This document shows, one piece after another, positions 1-8,700 of a stretch of 31,608 nt of DNA. The translations under genes and the position numbers were made by a program. The stretch is from a virus. The stretch covers positions 1 through 31,608 of the IMG/VR virus record IMGVR_UViG_3300042937_000066; one strand, 5' to 3'. The notes below the pieces were generated by a model that worked only from the letters and a program-made list of their open reading frames with translations, ran no database searches and was not told where the DNA came from. The number at the start of each line of letters is the position of its first letter. Positions within the stretch are counted from its first letter, which is position 1.

Positions 1-665
1 GTAAACACACGTTGGAATCTATAGTTACTACTAATCAATTCGTCTGCGGGCTGTAGTTGATCACCTTCCGGGTATATACTATACACTTTACGGAACTTTG
101 TACTTAAAGTCAACTGAAATTGATCAAAGCCTAGTTCTTTAGCTAATAATTTCATATCAGCTAGCTTGTCTTGATTAAAACTAAAAGCAATTGCGTCCCA
201 GGTCATGTAAACATGGCTACTATTGCGCAAGGTAGTTACACCTTGTACAATGCTGGCCCAATCGCTGTTAACGCGATACTGTTCGTTACTAGCTTGATCC
301 CAACCGTCTAGACTAAAGTGAATGTGATCATCTTGATCTAACGTCCGCCCTAGTCTAGTCCACCAATCTATGCTCTTGTAGCTACCGTTGGTAACAATAA
401 CAAATTTAACTGGTTTGACGCTTTTAATATATTCGATTACAGCTATTAGATCATGCGCATAGATAGGATCACCATCATCACCGCAGAATGTAATTTTTTC
501 TACGTTAGCCTGTATGAACTCTGGTGTGAAGTTCTTTTTAAAGAAATCTAAACTTAGTTCAGTATTAACTAAGGTATCAGGCACTTCTGTACGGGCACAG
601 CGAGGACATTTTAGTGTACACTTGCTAGATATTTCTATGTGCCAATGCCACGTTGCTAATTTCAT
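1..665 (-). CDS. Radical SAM domain protein (3' end outside window)
   Basis: Reading leftward from ATG at 665-663, an uninterrupted frame of 221 codons reaches the window edge, so the C-terminus is missing. Residues about 16-23 read CTLKCPRC, the CxxxCxxC motif that binds the 4Fe-4S cluster of radical S-adenosylmethionine enzymes. It is followed by TFCGDDGDP (a glycine-rich SAM-contact segment), then VIVTNGS and HFSLDGW, strands typical of the radical SAM partial TIM barrel. The ATG overlaps the TGA stop of the gp46-like gene as ATGA, implying translational coupling and membership of the recombination operon. The family uses SAM to make a 5'-deoxyadenosyl radical. The substrate cannot be inferred here, and any C-terminal SPASM-type auxiliary cluster would lie outside the window. 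The family call is firm; function is unknown. Confidence 0.87.
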   Translation of the reverse strand, partial: MKLATWHWHIEISSKCTLKCPRCARTEVPDTLVNTELSLDFFKKNFTPEFIQANVEKITFCGDDGDPIYAHDLIAVIEYIKSVKPVKFVIVTNGSYKSIDWWTRLGRTLDQDDHIHFSLDGWDQASNEQYRVNSDWASIVQGVTTLRNSSHVYMTWDAIAFSFNQDKLADMKLLAKELGFDQFQLTLSTKFRKVYSIYPEGDQLQPADELISSNYRFQRVF

Positions 666-2434
666 TTAACATCTACGTCTGTGTTATATGTCGTAAACCC
701 GTTTTCCTTAACTACTGTAAGGATATTGTTTACACGACCTGCTAGTTCATCTTTATGCGAAACAAGCCATACACTTTTATTACTTTCACGGGTCATTTTC
801 TTAAGGATAGCCAAGGCATTTTCAACACCCGATGTATCCATACCCGAATCAACGAGCTCATCAATGAACAATAAGTTAATTGGTTGATATAAACTTTCCC
901 ATACATCACGGAATGCCCATGACAAACTAAGGATAAGTCTGTTACGTTCACCACGACTTAAGTTATCAAAATCTAACTCACGACCCAGTTCTTGTATTTC
1001 TACACTTAGATCGTTTAGGAACTTAACGCTGTGCGGTAAGCCAATCTTATCTAAGTAATAGCCTAGGCGAGCATTTAAGTAGCTTAAGTTCTGATCGATA
1101 ATACGTTTACGTATAAATGAATCTTTGTTTGTTAGTAATTTTAATAGGAACTCTTGGTGTTCTTTAACACGCATCAGTTCGTTCATTACTGCGTAATCAA
1201 TCTCAGCAAGGGCAGTTTGTTTCATTTCCTCAATCTGCTCATCATAAGGATCGGTTTCTGCTACCTTGCTTGCTAATTGTGTTTGTAGGCTTGCTACAGT
1301 ACTACGATGGTGGATAGCATCCTCTTCCTTATCATAGAACACCTTAGGAGGCACACTCAACACACCTAATTCTTGTTTAGCTATAGTCAATGCTTGTAGG
1401 TCCGATTCATGTTGGGTGTGTAATACTTGCACTTCACGGAGGTTGCCTTCTTTAACTTCCAGCATTTCAGAGTGCTTATCATCGTGTAGGTCTTGACCGC
1501 AACTGCTACACTTATGATCACGTAGTAACGCAATATCTGCCTCTAATTTTTGTATATTTTTAGTTTCACGGGTTAGGTCTTGATCAGCACGCTGAATAGC
1601 CTTGTCTAAATCGGCGATGTCTTTGCGTTTGTTATTGTACGCAGTTAGTTCTTTGTGTGCTTGAATTTCTGTATCAATATCAATCTTTAGTAGCTCATCT
1701 AACGCAATTTGTAATTTACTTACATCTTCTGCGTACTTAGTAGTCCACATAGTTTGTCGACGTTTTAGGCTGTCGATTTGCTCTTGAATACGGCCATTTG
1801 CGTCAGTAATCGCCTTAATATTGAACTCTTCTTGCTGAATTGCATCCTTGGTAGCCTTGCCCTGCTCTTTCAGCGAATCGGCTTTTTCCGACAACAAAGT
1901 AATACCCAACAACTGTTCGATGATAGTACGCTGATCATTGGCCCTAAGACTCAAGAATGGCTCAGTATATGTATTAAGTGCTACAATGTGCTTAAACATA
2001 TCGTGACTCATACCTAGCAAGCGTTCGATCTCATGCTGGGTTTCACGGCTATCACCTTGACTGTTATCGTCTTTAGCTTCTTGTTCTTGATCACCAATGT
2101 AGAACTTAAGTACATTACTCTTACGACCACGTTCGATCTTGTAGTCAACTCCATTAACTTCGAACTCAATAGTAACTAACATATTCTTAGCGTTAGTTTT
2201 ATTGATTAAGTTGTCTTTTTTAATGTTAGTAAGTGCTGTACCGTATAAGCCGTACGACAATGCGTTAATGATAGTGGTTTTACCTGTGCCATTACGTGCT
2301 CCGCTGTCATCTCCACCTAAGTCGATGTTCTCGCCTAATACTAATGTTAAGTCCTTGCGATCAAAGTTAACAGCCTGCGTGGCATTACCTACGCTCATAA
2401 AATTACGTACAGTCAGATGTTTGATTCTAAACAT
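662..2434 (-). CDS. 46: Recombination endonuclease subunit, gp46-like (SbcC/Rad50 ATPase)
   Basis: 590 residues, close to T4 gp46 in length. Walker A is GARNGTGKTT at 45-54, the ABC signature LSRGE at 492-496, Walker B LLFIDE at 521-526 with catalytic Glu526, and the H-loop His at 560. The middle (about 180-440) is a long coiled coil broken by the zinc hook CSSC at 309-312, as in Rad50 and SbcC. With gp47 it forms the Mre11-Rad50-like complex that resects DNA ends for recombination-dependent replication and helps degrade host DNA; this is known for T4, inferred here. The start ATG overlaps the gp47 stop by one base (TAATG). No good Shine-Dalgarno precedes it, so translation probably depends on gp47 translation. 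The stop overlaps the radical SAM start. Confidence 0.96.
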   Translation of the reverse strand: MFRIKHLTVRNFMSVGNATQAVNFDRKDLTLVLGENIDLGGDDSGARNGTGKTTIINALSYGLYGTALTNIKKDNLINKTNAKNMLVTIEFEVNGVDYKIERGRKSNVLKFYIGDQEQEAKDDNSQGDSRETQHEIERLLGMSHDMFKHIVALNTYTEPFLSLRANDQRTIIEQLLGITLLSEKADSLKEQGKATKDAIQQEEFNIKAITDANGRIQEQIDSLKRRQTMWTTKYAEDVSKLQIALDELLKIDIDTEIQAHKELTAYNNKRKDIADLDKAIQRADQDLTRETKNIQKLEADIALLRDHKCSSCGQDLHDDKHSEMLEVKEGNLREVQVLHTQHESDLQALTIAKQELGVLSVPPKVFYDKEEDAIHHRSTVASLQTQLASKVAETDPYDEQIEEMKQTALAEIDYAVMNELMRVKEHQEFLLKLLTNKDSFIRKRIIDQNLSYLNARLGYYLDKIGLPHSVKFLNDLSVEIQELGRELDFDNLSRGERNRLILSLSWAFRDVWESLYQPINLLFIDELVDSGMDTSGVENALAILKKMTRESNKSVWLVSHKDELAGRVNNILTVVKENGFTTYNTDVDVK

Positions 2435-3450
2435 TAAAGATGCCTATAGATGTCTAATAATAAGTTGGGATCGTAATGATCTGAATTGATGTTGGTTAAT
2501 TGATTAGTAACAATAGTGTCAATGCTTTCAAAAGCAATGTTACCTAATTGTATGTCCTGACCAATATCCATATTTTTTACTGGAATCAATGTAAGTTCAC
2601 GTAGATTGTACGTGCCCACAAACGTTTCTTTAATAAATGTAGCTTCTTCATAAGTGATATCGATGTCAATATTAACACGACAGTGCATGTCTTTTAGCAG
2701 TAGCGCATCGGGTACCTTAAGAACGTCACTTAATTTATACACTCGATATCTAGGTTGATCTGGCCAAGCATGGAATACAGGCTCTTCTCCCCATGTGAGT
2801 ATCATCATGCCACGCTCGTCATCTCCTGCGTCTGCGTAGTTATGCGGGAAAGCATTGCCAATATAGGTAATGTTCTTGGTAGTTTGACGTTTATGGAAGT
2901 GTCCACTGAACATATGATCGACATGCCCGAAGTGTTCGCCGCGTAGTTCGCCGTGTTCTGGCATCTGTACCATAGCATTCATAAAGAAGTGTGGTAGTTC
3001 AAAATGGCCAAACATATACTTGGCATTCATCTTAGGAATCTTTTTATAGTCGTCACCAACTAACCAAGGTACAATAGCAACATCACCTTCGCTATAGAAA
3101 TCATTTACAATCTCAATGTTGGGAATATGTCTTGCCCATTCAGCTGACTGAATATCGCGTTTATCTCTATAGTACAGGTCATGATTGCCCGGAATAAAGA
3201 TAACACGATCAAAGGCTTTGCCCAACAACTCTAAAGCTGTTAGGCTATAGTTTAAGGTAACGATATTGATAGCCGCTCGGTTATTATGCCAGTCGCCTAG
3301 CATAAAGCAAGTATCACACCCTTCTGCTTTTGCCTTAGTTATGAACCACTTGACGAAGTTTAAACAGTCATCATTATGTAGCTGACTGTTAGACTTTAAG
3401 CCGAAGTGAATGTCAGTGAGCACTGCTGCTTTTTTAAATAAATTTGCCAT
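2434..3450 (-). CDS. 47: Recombination endonuclease subunit, gp47-like (SbcD/Mre11 nuclease)
   Basis: 338 residues, the same size as T4 gp47. Calcineurin-type phosphoesterase motifs appear in order: DIH at 13-15, GDWH at 52-55, GNHD at 88-91, GH at 148-149 and GHFH at 183-186. These are the residues that hold the two metal ions of Mre11/SbcD nucleases. The C-terminal part (about 240-338) is expected to bind the partner ATPase. The gene ends one base into the gp46 start, and the gp47-gp46 order is as in T4. The stretch before the ATG (3451-3502) has no strong ribosome binding site and no clear hairpin. It most likely acts as the nuclease half of the gp46/47 complex. Confidence 0.96.
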   Translation of the reverse strand: MANLFKKAAVLTDIHFGLKSNSQLHNDDCLNFVKWFITKAKAEGCDTCFMLGDWHNNRAAINIVTLNYSLTALELLGKAFDRVIFIPGNHDLYYRDKRDIQSAEWARHIPNIEIVNDFYSEGDVAIVPWLVGDDYKKIPKMNAKYMFGHFELPHFFMNAMVQMPEHGELRGEHFGHVDHMFSGHFHKRQTTKNITYIGNAFPHNYADAGDDERGMMILTWGEEPVFHAWPDQPRYRVYKLSDVLKVPDALLLKDMHCRVNIDIDITYEEATFIKETFVGTYNLRELTLIPVKNMDIGQDIQLGNIAFESIDTIVTNQLTNINSDHYDPNLLLDIYRHL

Positions 3451-3502
3451 ATGTTTAGTATACGCTAATTAATGGGAAGAACGCAATGGTAATTTTGCCA
3501 AA

Positions 3503-4378
3503 CTATTCGTCAGCACCCCAACCACCGCCACCCCAATCTCCTTGGCGTGTATAGCTTGGAGTAAAGTTATTCATTTCTAAAATATCATCACGAATGTTTT
3601 GATTACGCTTTTCAATGTTTAGAACACGTGTAAAGCTGTTAGTAATAGCCGCTGTGTAGTAGGCAAATGGGTTTTGTGATTTTGCTTCGTCAAACTGTAG
3701 GCCAATTTGACTTAACTGGAGTAATGCCTGTGATCGCATTTCATCGTTGTAGGTATAACCACGCCAGTTACTACGTGTAGCATAGCGTTCACATAGTTTA
3801 ATAAACATGTGTGCTAGTTTAGGCGTCATTGACCCGTGGTCTTTGGTAAACTTACCTTTTTCAAAGTCGCCCTTCCAATGACTAATTCCTACTAGCACTG
3901 GATTGCTTTCTTCATCTACTTTGTAATGTTTAAATGGGGGGAAATTAACTTTAGTGTACTTGGTTGCGCCTTTAATAACCATAGGCTCATCGTATTCAGT
4001 TTCAAAGTTTTCTTCGTACCATTCCTCCTGTGCTTTAGCATCTGCTTTCTTTTGTTTGATGTCGTCAATAGGTATATGATCCCAGGTCATAACACGGAAC
4101 ACTACATCTGTTTGGGGAATTTTACCTAATGCTGTTAGATATTCATCTAATTTTTTCTTGACACCATTTAACAGATCAATTTCTTGTTGTTCTTTGGCTA
4201 GACGTTCGGCACGTGCTTTGCGTGCTTCTGCTATGGATTTTTTGTTTATTTTATCAATACTTGCTACGATCATGTCATAACTACTGTCAGTTGGACTAAC
4301 AAAGCTACAATATGTTGTTTTACTTTTATGAATTTCTTTAAGAATATCTTTATTGTTAAGATAATTTACCTTTCTCAT
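3503..4378 (-). CDS. 55: Late-transcription sigma factor, gp55-like
   Basis: 291 residues. Residues about 185-266 resemble the sigma region 2-like core of T4-type gp55. Landmarks are SNWRGYTYNDEM, then NPFAYYTAAITNSFTRVLN and NQNIRDD, the part that contacts RNA polymerase and reads the TATAAATA element. An N-terminal region of about 180 residues with a charged coiled-coil stretch (45-80) makes it much longer than T4 gp55 (185 residues). The C-terminus is acidic and tryptophan-containing after a run of four glycines; by analogy with T4 it may touch the sliding clamp, but the motif is not obvious. AAGGA at 4389-4393 (complement) lies 10 bases before the ATG. A perfect late promoter points at the gene from 4447. 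Being next to gp47/gp46 fits T4-type gene order. Confidence 0.88.
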   Translation of the reverse strand: MRKVNYLNNKDILKEIHKSKTTYCSFVSPTDSSYDMIVASIDKINKKSIAEARKARAERLAKEQQEIDLLNGVKKKLDEYLTALGKIPQTDVVFRVMTWDHIPIDDIKQKKADAKAQEEWYEENFETEYDEPMVIKGATKYTKVNFPPFKHYKVDEESNPVLVGISHWKGDFEKGKFTKDHGSMTPKLAHMFIKLCERYATRSNWRGYTYNDEMRSQALLQLSQIGLQFDEAKSQNPFAYYTAAITNSFTRVLNIEKRNQNIRDDILEMNNFTPSYTRQGDWGGGGWGADE

Positions 4379-4416
4379 TGGGGTTAGTTCCTTTTATATA
4401 CTACTATTATAAAGCC

Positions 4417-4424
4417 TATAAATA
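4417..4424 (+). promoter_or_regulatory. T4-type late promoter for the baseplate operon
   Basis: A perfect TATAAATA, the T4 late -10 element, followed by CATG. By T4 spacing the transcript would start near 4430, giving a leader of about 21 bases before the tail-tube cap ATG at 4451. No -35 element is needed for gp55-type promoters. It faces the minus-strand promoter at 4440-4447. Confidence 0.82.
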
Positions 4425-4439
4425 CATGAAAGCAAGAGG

Positions 4440-4447
4440 TATTTATA
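4440..4447 (-). promoter_or_regulatory. T4-type late promoter pointing at the gp55-like gene
   Basis: The plus strand reads TATTTATA, so the minus strand has a perfect TATAAATA followed by CC. By T4 spacing the transcript would start near 4434, leaving a leader of about 56 bases before the gp55-like ATG. If active, the late sigma factor would drive its own gene and probably gp47, gp46 and the radical SAM gene behind it. Confidence 0.68.
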
Positions 4448-4450
4448 ATT

Positions 4451-5437
4451 ATGGCATTTAATTTTTCCAGTGTAGCACAAACAGCTAGTAACTTACTTAG
4501 GGGTGCTTCTAAGCGGTCGTCTGGCACTGTGTTTGACCTATTAGATCCGTCGAACGCACGTCGAGCTATATCTGGTCTACTACCGGGCGGCGCAAGCGGT
4601 AGTAAAGAATCACCAAACATAGGATTCCAAGATCAAGCCGGATCTGGATCAGCAACTGCCGCCGGCGAAGATGATTGGCGAGTGCGATTAAGTTTGGCAG
4701 AAGGATCATCTATATTTTATAAAGACTCTTCATCTCCATCAGATTCTATAATGACACCTCTGATTGAAACCAACGGTGTTATTTGGCCATATACCCCACA
4801 AGTTTCAATTAGTCATGTTGCTAACTACAATCCTGTACAGCTTACACATAGTAATTATTCCGCACAATTCTACAACAACTCAGATGTGGCAGATATACAG
4901 ATATCTGGCGATTTTACTGTGCAAAACGTAGAAGAAGGGCAATATTTAATGGCAGTGATTTACTTTCTGCGTGCCAGTACTAAAATGTTCTTTGGTAGTG
5001 GTAATAATGTGGGCAATCCTCCGCCTATCTTATTCTTAGATGGATACGGAAGCCATTATTTCCCACATGTACCAGTAGTGATAACTAATTTTACACATAC
5101 CATGCCCAATGAAGTTGATTATGTAAATGTGCCGGTGTATGTAACCACCACAGAAACCCTTACAACTGATTATGGAAGTGTACAGGGGGCAATACCTGGG
5201 AAGGATTATCCAGCAATGTTAAGTAGCGGTGCGCCAACAGGACAAACAACACAGTCACAGACAACAATGTCCACTACAACAACTAGTACTACAAGGTTGC
5301 CAACTAACAGTACTGTATCAGTAACACTGCGACCAATATACAGTCGCAAAAATCTACATGATAGATTTAATCTTAACGACTTTGCTCAAGGTAAATTGAT
5401 CGCAGATAAAGACAAAGGCTTTGGAGGCTTCTTATAA
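4451..5437 (+). CDS. Baseplate tail-tube cap protein, gp48/gp54-like
   Basis: 328 residues. A variable, Gly/Ser-rich N-terminus (1-70) precedes a core with WRVRLSL (about 76-82), NYSAQFYNNSDV and FFGSGNNVGNPPPILFLDGYG. The protein ends with a beta strand NSTVSVTLRPIYSRKNL, then NLNDFAQGKL and GGFL, a C-terminal pattern of tube-cap proteins in aquatic T4-like phages. A threonine-rich linker (about 263-282) separates core and tail. Such proteins sit on the baseplate hub and start tail-tube polymerisation. It is first in the operon, with SD AGAGG at 4435-4439. The stop overlaps the next start as TAATG. I cannot decide between a gp48 and a gp54 equivalent; only one such gene is in the window. Confidence 0.68.
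   Translation: MAFNFSSVAQTASNLLRGASKRSSGTVFDLLDPSNARRAISGLLPGGASGSKESPNIGFQDQAGSGSATAAGEDDWRVRLSLAEGSSIFYKDSSSPSDSIMTPLIETNGVIWPYTPQVSISHVANYNPVQLTHSNYSAQFYNNSDVADIQISGDFTVQNVEEGQYLMAVIYFLRASTKMFFGSGNNVGNPPPILFLDGYGSHYFPHVPVVITNFTHTMPNEVDYVNVPVYVTTTETLTTDYGSVQGAIPGKDYPAMLSSGAPTGQTTQSQTTMSTTTTSTTRLPTNSTVSVTLRPIYSRKNLHDRFNLNDFAQGKLIADKDKGFGGFL
5423..5427 (+). promoter_or_regulatory. Strong ribosome binding site inside the upstream gene
   Basis: GGAGG lies nine bases before ATG 5437 and also encodes the terminal Gly-Gly of the tube-cap protein. Together with the TAATG overlap it fixes the start of the gp53-like gene. Confidence 0.75.
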
Positions 5438-5739
5438 TGGCTGTAGCTTACAGTAAAACTAGTCCTTATGCGACTACAGAAACATTCAGTTTCTTTTTAG
5501 ACGTAGCAAATATACCGCAATTACCCTATGACGCTAGCGATGTTCGCTACGAAATTGACGCAGTATATAAAAATCGTCCTGATTTATTAGCCTATGACTT
5601 ATACGGTGATACAGGTCTTTGGTGGGTATTCAGTGTGCGCAATCCTAACGCATTACAAGATCCAGTGTTTGATTTTGTTCCGGGAGCAATTATCTATATT
5701 CCTAAAAAAGAAACAATTCAAGCTGCGATAGGAGTTTAA
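5437..5739 (+). CDS. 53: Baseplate wedge protein, gp53-like (LysM-like fold)
   Basis: 100 residues. The second half has YDLYGDTGLWWVFSVRNPN, then DPVFDFVPGAIIYIP. This pattern (YGD, LWW, NP, DP, PG, IP) is the LysM-like fold of T4 gp53 and related small baseplate proteins. T4 gp53 is about twice as long, so this looks like a version reduced to the core fold. In T4, gp53 joins neighbouring wedges around the hub. The start overlaps the tube-cap stop and is preceded by GGAGG. The next gene starts three bases after its stop. Position between tube cap and hub fits a baseplate role; the exact equivalence to gp53 is inferred from pattern and context. Confidence 0.72.
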   Translation: MAVAYSKTSPYATTETFSFFLDVANIPQLPYDASDVRYEIDAVYKNRPDLLAYDLYGDTGLWWVFSVRNPNALQDPVFDFVPGAIIYIPKKETIQAAIGV

Positions 5740-5742
5740 TCG

Positions 5743-8700
5743 GTGGCAACAAAAACCTATACTGCTGAAGAAACCGCAAAACTAAAGGCTCTCTACGCAA
5801 AACTTGCTCAATTTGATGATACAACTATTCCTAAGGCAAGAGATACTGGCGGTCAAGCACTCACTGATGCTATCAACCAAAGAAACAGCATCGCCAGAGA
5901 AATTACTTCTATACAAAATGCTCCTGCGATAGTCGCCAAAGGCGCACCATTACCCAATCGAGTTGGTGCGGTGACACAAGACACAGCTGCATCCGCTATT
6001 TCCAACGATGCGCCAGTGCCGGCGGCTGGTGAGGAATTATCAACAACAGAACAAGGAAACTTAAATAACGCCGCCAACCCACAAAATGGTGAAGCTGCGG
6101 GGGTTAACGATCAAGGCCAACCACTAGACAATGGCGGCAGTGGCAGCGGCAGGGGCAGTGGCAACGGCAGTAGTAGCGGTGCGGGCGCAATCCAGACCGG
6201 TAACGACGCCGCCAATCCTTATACCGACACTGGTAAAACTCCCGACGCTACAATCAAAAAACCCTTGCCCAACGTACTACATAACTATGCTGGATATACC
6301 TACGGCATAAGTCTACATTTGTTAACTGCGGCTGAATACAATGACGTTATGAAAAATCAAACGTTTTTACCTAATCGTGTACTAGTAGCCAGCGCAGGCA
6401 AGTATAATAACACGCCAGGCCCTACACAGTTTATTCGCAGTTCTTATTTTAACGATGATTTTTACTTTGACAATTTATCAATTGAAACATTAATTGGCTA
6501 CAATGAAAGATCACGTGCTTCAAATGCTGTTGGTATTAACTTTACACTAATAGAACCTTACGGATTTACTTTTATCAATAGATTAATTGATCAATGTAAC
6601 GACCCTGAAGTAAATTGTAAAAATTACCTAGACATGCCATATCTATTACAAATAGATTTCTACGGTATGGATGATGCCGGCGAAATTATTGGGTTAATAC
6701 CAAATACTACTAAAAAAATACCTATTAGATTTCTTACAATGGATGTTAAGGTATCAACCAAGGGTGCTGAATACACAATCGAAGCGGGTCCGTATGGGCA
6801 TATTGCCTTTGATCATAGCTACGGTGAAGCACCAGCTAACTTTGAAATACAAGCTAGAACAGTGGCACAGTTCTTTCAGTCAATTGAATCAGCAGGTGGA
6901 GCAACAGATACTACAACCCAGCGAGAAGGTAGCAACGCAACACTATGGCGCACCAACGACGGTAGACTAGTGGGCGCAGACGGCCAGTATACGTCATTGA
7001 CAGAAATAAATGCTTCATTGATAAGTGCTAAGTCTCTACGTGAAATAGGATTACTCAAATCTTTTGGCAGTGCCATTAATGACTACAATAAAGATTTGTA
7101 CATTAAAAATAAGATTGGTGTCAATGATAGATACTTTTTTAAATTTGATTCTGAAATCGGCAACAGTGAATTTACCAATGATTCAGTAACAGCACCTAAA
7201 GATACAGGCATGGTTGATCCTAATAAGTTAATTTCGATCAAACAAGCTGATCTTGGAAAAAATACAGATGATTATGACCCTACGTTACGAATATTCCAAA
7301 TCAACGCCGGCAGTGCCATAGACAAGTTGATAGTCGATGTAGTACGCATGAGTGACTTTATGCAGAATCAGGTTAATATCCCCGATGGGCAAGACCCCGA
7401 AGTGTATCTGCGTAAAAAAGCCGCTATGGAAAATAAACCATTTTATTGGATTAAAATTGTTCCTAGCATTGTATTAGGGGCATACGACAATGTACGTAAG
7501 GTCTGGCAAAGAGATATTACGTACCATGTTCAACGATATGAAATACGTAATTTAAAAATGACAGACATTGGCCCACAGGCCAAAGCAGAGTATCCGGTTA
7601 AAGAATACAATTATATCTATACAGGTAAAAATGATGATGTGTTAGATTTTGATATAACATTTAATTGTCTTTATTATAATGCCATGACTTTCTATAGAGA
7701 TGCTCTGGCAGATATTTACAATACTCCTAATTATACAGAACAATCTAATTCCAACAATCCGGATAGTTATGACGGGGTACTACAAAATAATAACACAATC
7801 ATGCCTATGGCAATGAAGTCTCAGGTTATTGATGCGCAGTCTAGAGCAAACAGCGGATCTATTACAGCTAAACAGGTAGCAGTAGCAGATTTAGAAAGAT
7901 CATTGATGAACAGCTACGGTGCTGATATGATGGATTTAAAATTAACTATCATTGGTGACCCACAATTTATCAAACAAGATGATCTATTTTATATTCCTAA
8001 TCTAAGTGACGGGGCATTTGATTCAACAACCAACACCAGTGACGATCCTAGACTTGTGGCCAATGGAAGTCTAAGCATGGACACCGGTGAAGTTTATGTG
8101 CTGGTAAAATTTAGAACTCCGGAAGATGTAGACGAATCGACAGGGCTAATGCGATTTGGCAAATATGATTCTAGTTTGTTTAGCGGGTTCTATCAAGTAC
8201 TCACAGTGATGAGTACGTTCCGCCAAGGCCAATTTATGCAGCAACTAGAAATGGTTAGGATACCTACACAGGACAAGTTTGACTATTCTACTAATGCGCC
8301 TAAACCAACAGCGGCAAGAAAAGCTGAAGCGCCGGGCACATTAACAGCAGATGCTAACGCTAATCAACAGACAGCAGAAACAGCACCAAACACTGACACT
8401 TCAACAGGAACAACAGCCGACAACAGTGATGGCGCAGACGGACTACCGGCAATACCGCCAACAGAAGAAGGCGCATTACCTCCGTTGGAAGAAGATCCTA
8501 ATCTAGCAAATGTAGCGGCTAATGCTGAAACACAACCAATATCAAGTACCACTGAGCCTACTACAACTACACCACCACCAAAAGAAGTAGTCGCAACTCG
8601 AGAACTGTTGTCAACCCAGGCGGATACTAAAACTACAGAGGCGGCATATGACGCAGCCAAAGCAAAATATAAAGTATTTACAGACCAAATGAATAGTGCA

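Larger units (their letters stand above)
4417..4447. repeat. 9-bp inverted repeat formed by two facing late promoters
   Basis: TATAAATAC at 4417-4425 and GTATTTATA at 4439-4447 are perfect inverted copies separated by 13 bases. The symmetry is a consequence of the two opposing late promoters. The ribosome binding site of the first baseplate gene (AGAGG, 4435-4439) sits at the end of the spacer. Confidence 0.9.

Noticed and set aside
3451-3502. Gap between gp55-like and gp47 genes, as a regulatory site
   Set aside because: I found no promoter octamer, hairpin or strong ribosome binding site in these 52 bases.
4384-4620. 78-codon minus-strand open frame across the divergent promoter region
   Set aside because: Overlaps the start of the tube-cap gene and both promoters and has no family resemblance.
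8364-8660. 98-codon antisense open frame opposite the Pro/Thr-rich part of the hub gene
   Set aside because: Composition (Ser/Val/Ala-rich) mirrors the low-complexity sense strand; no start signal.
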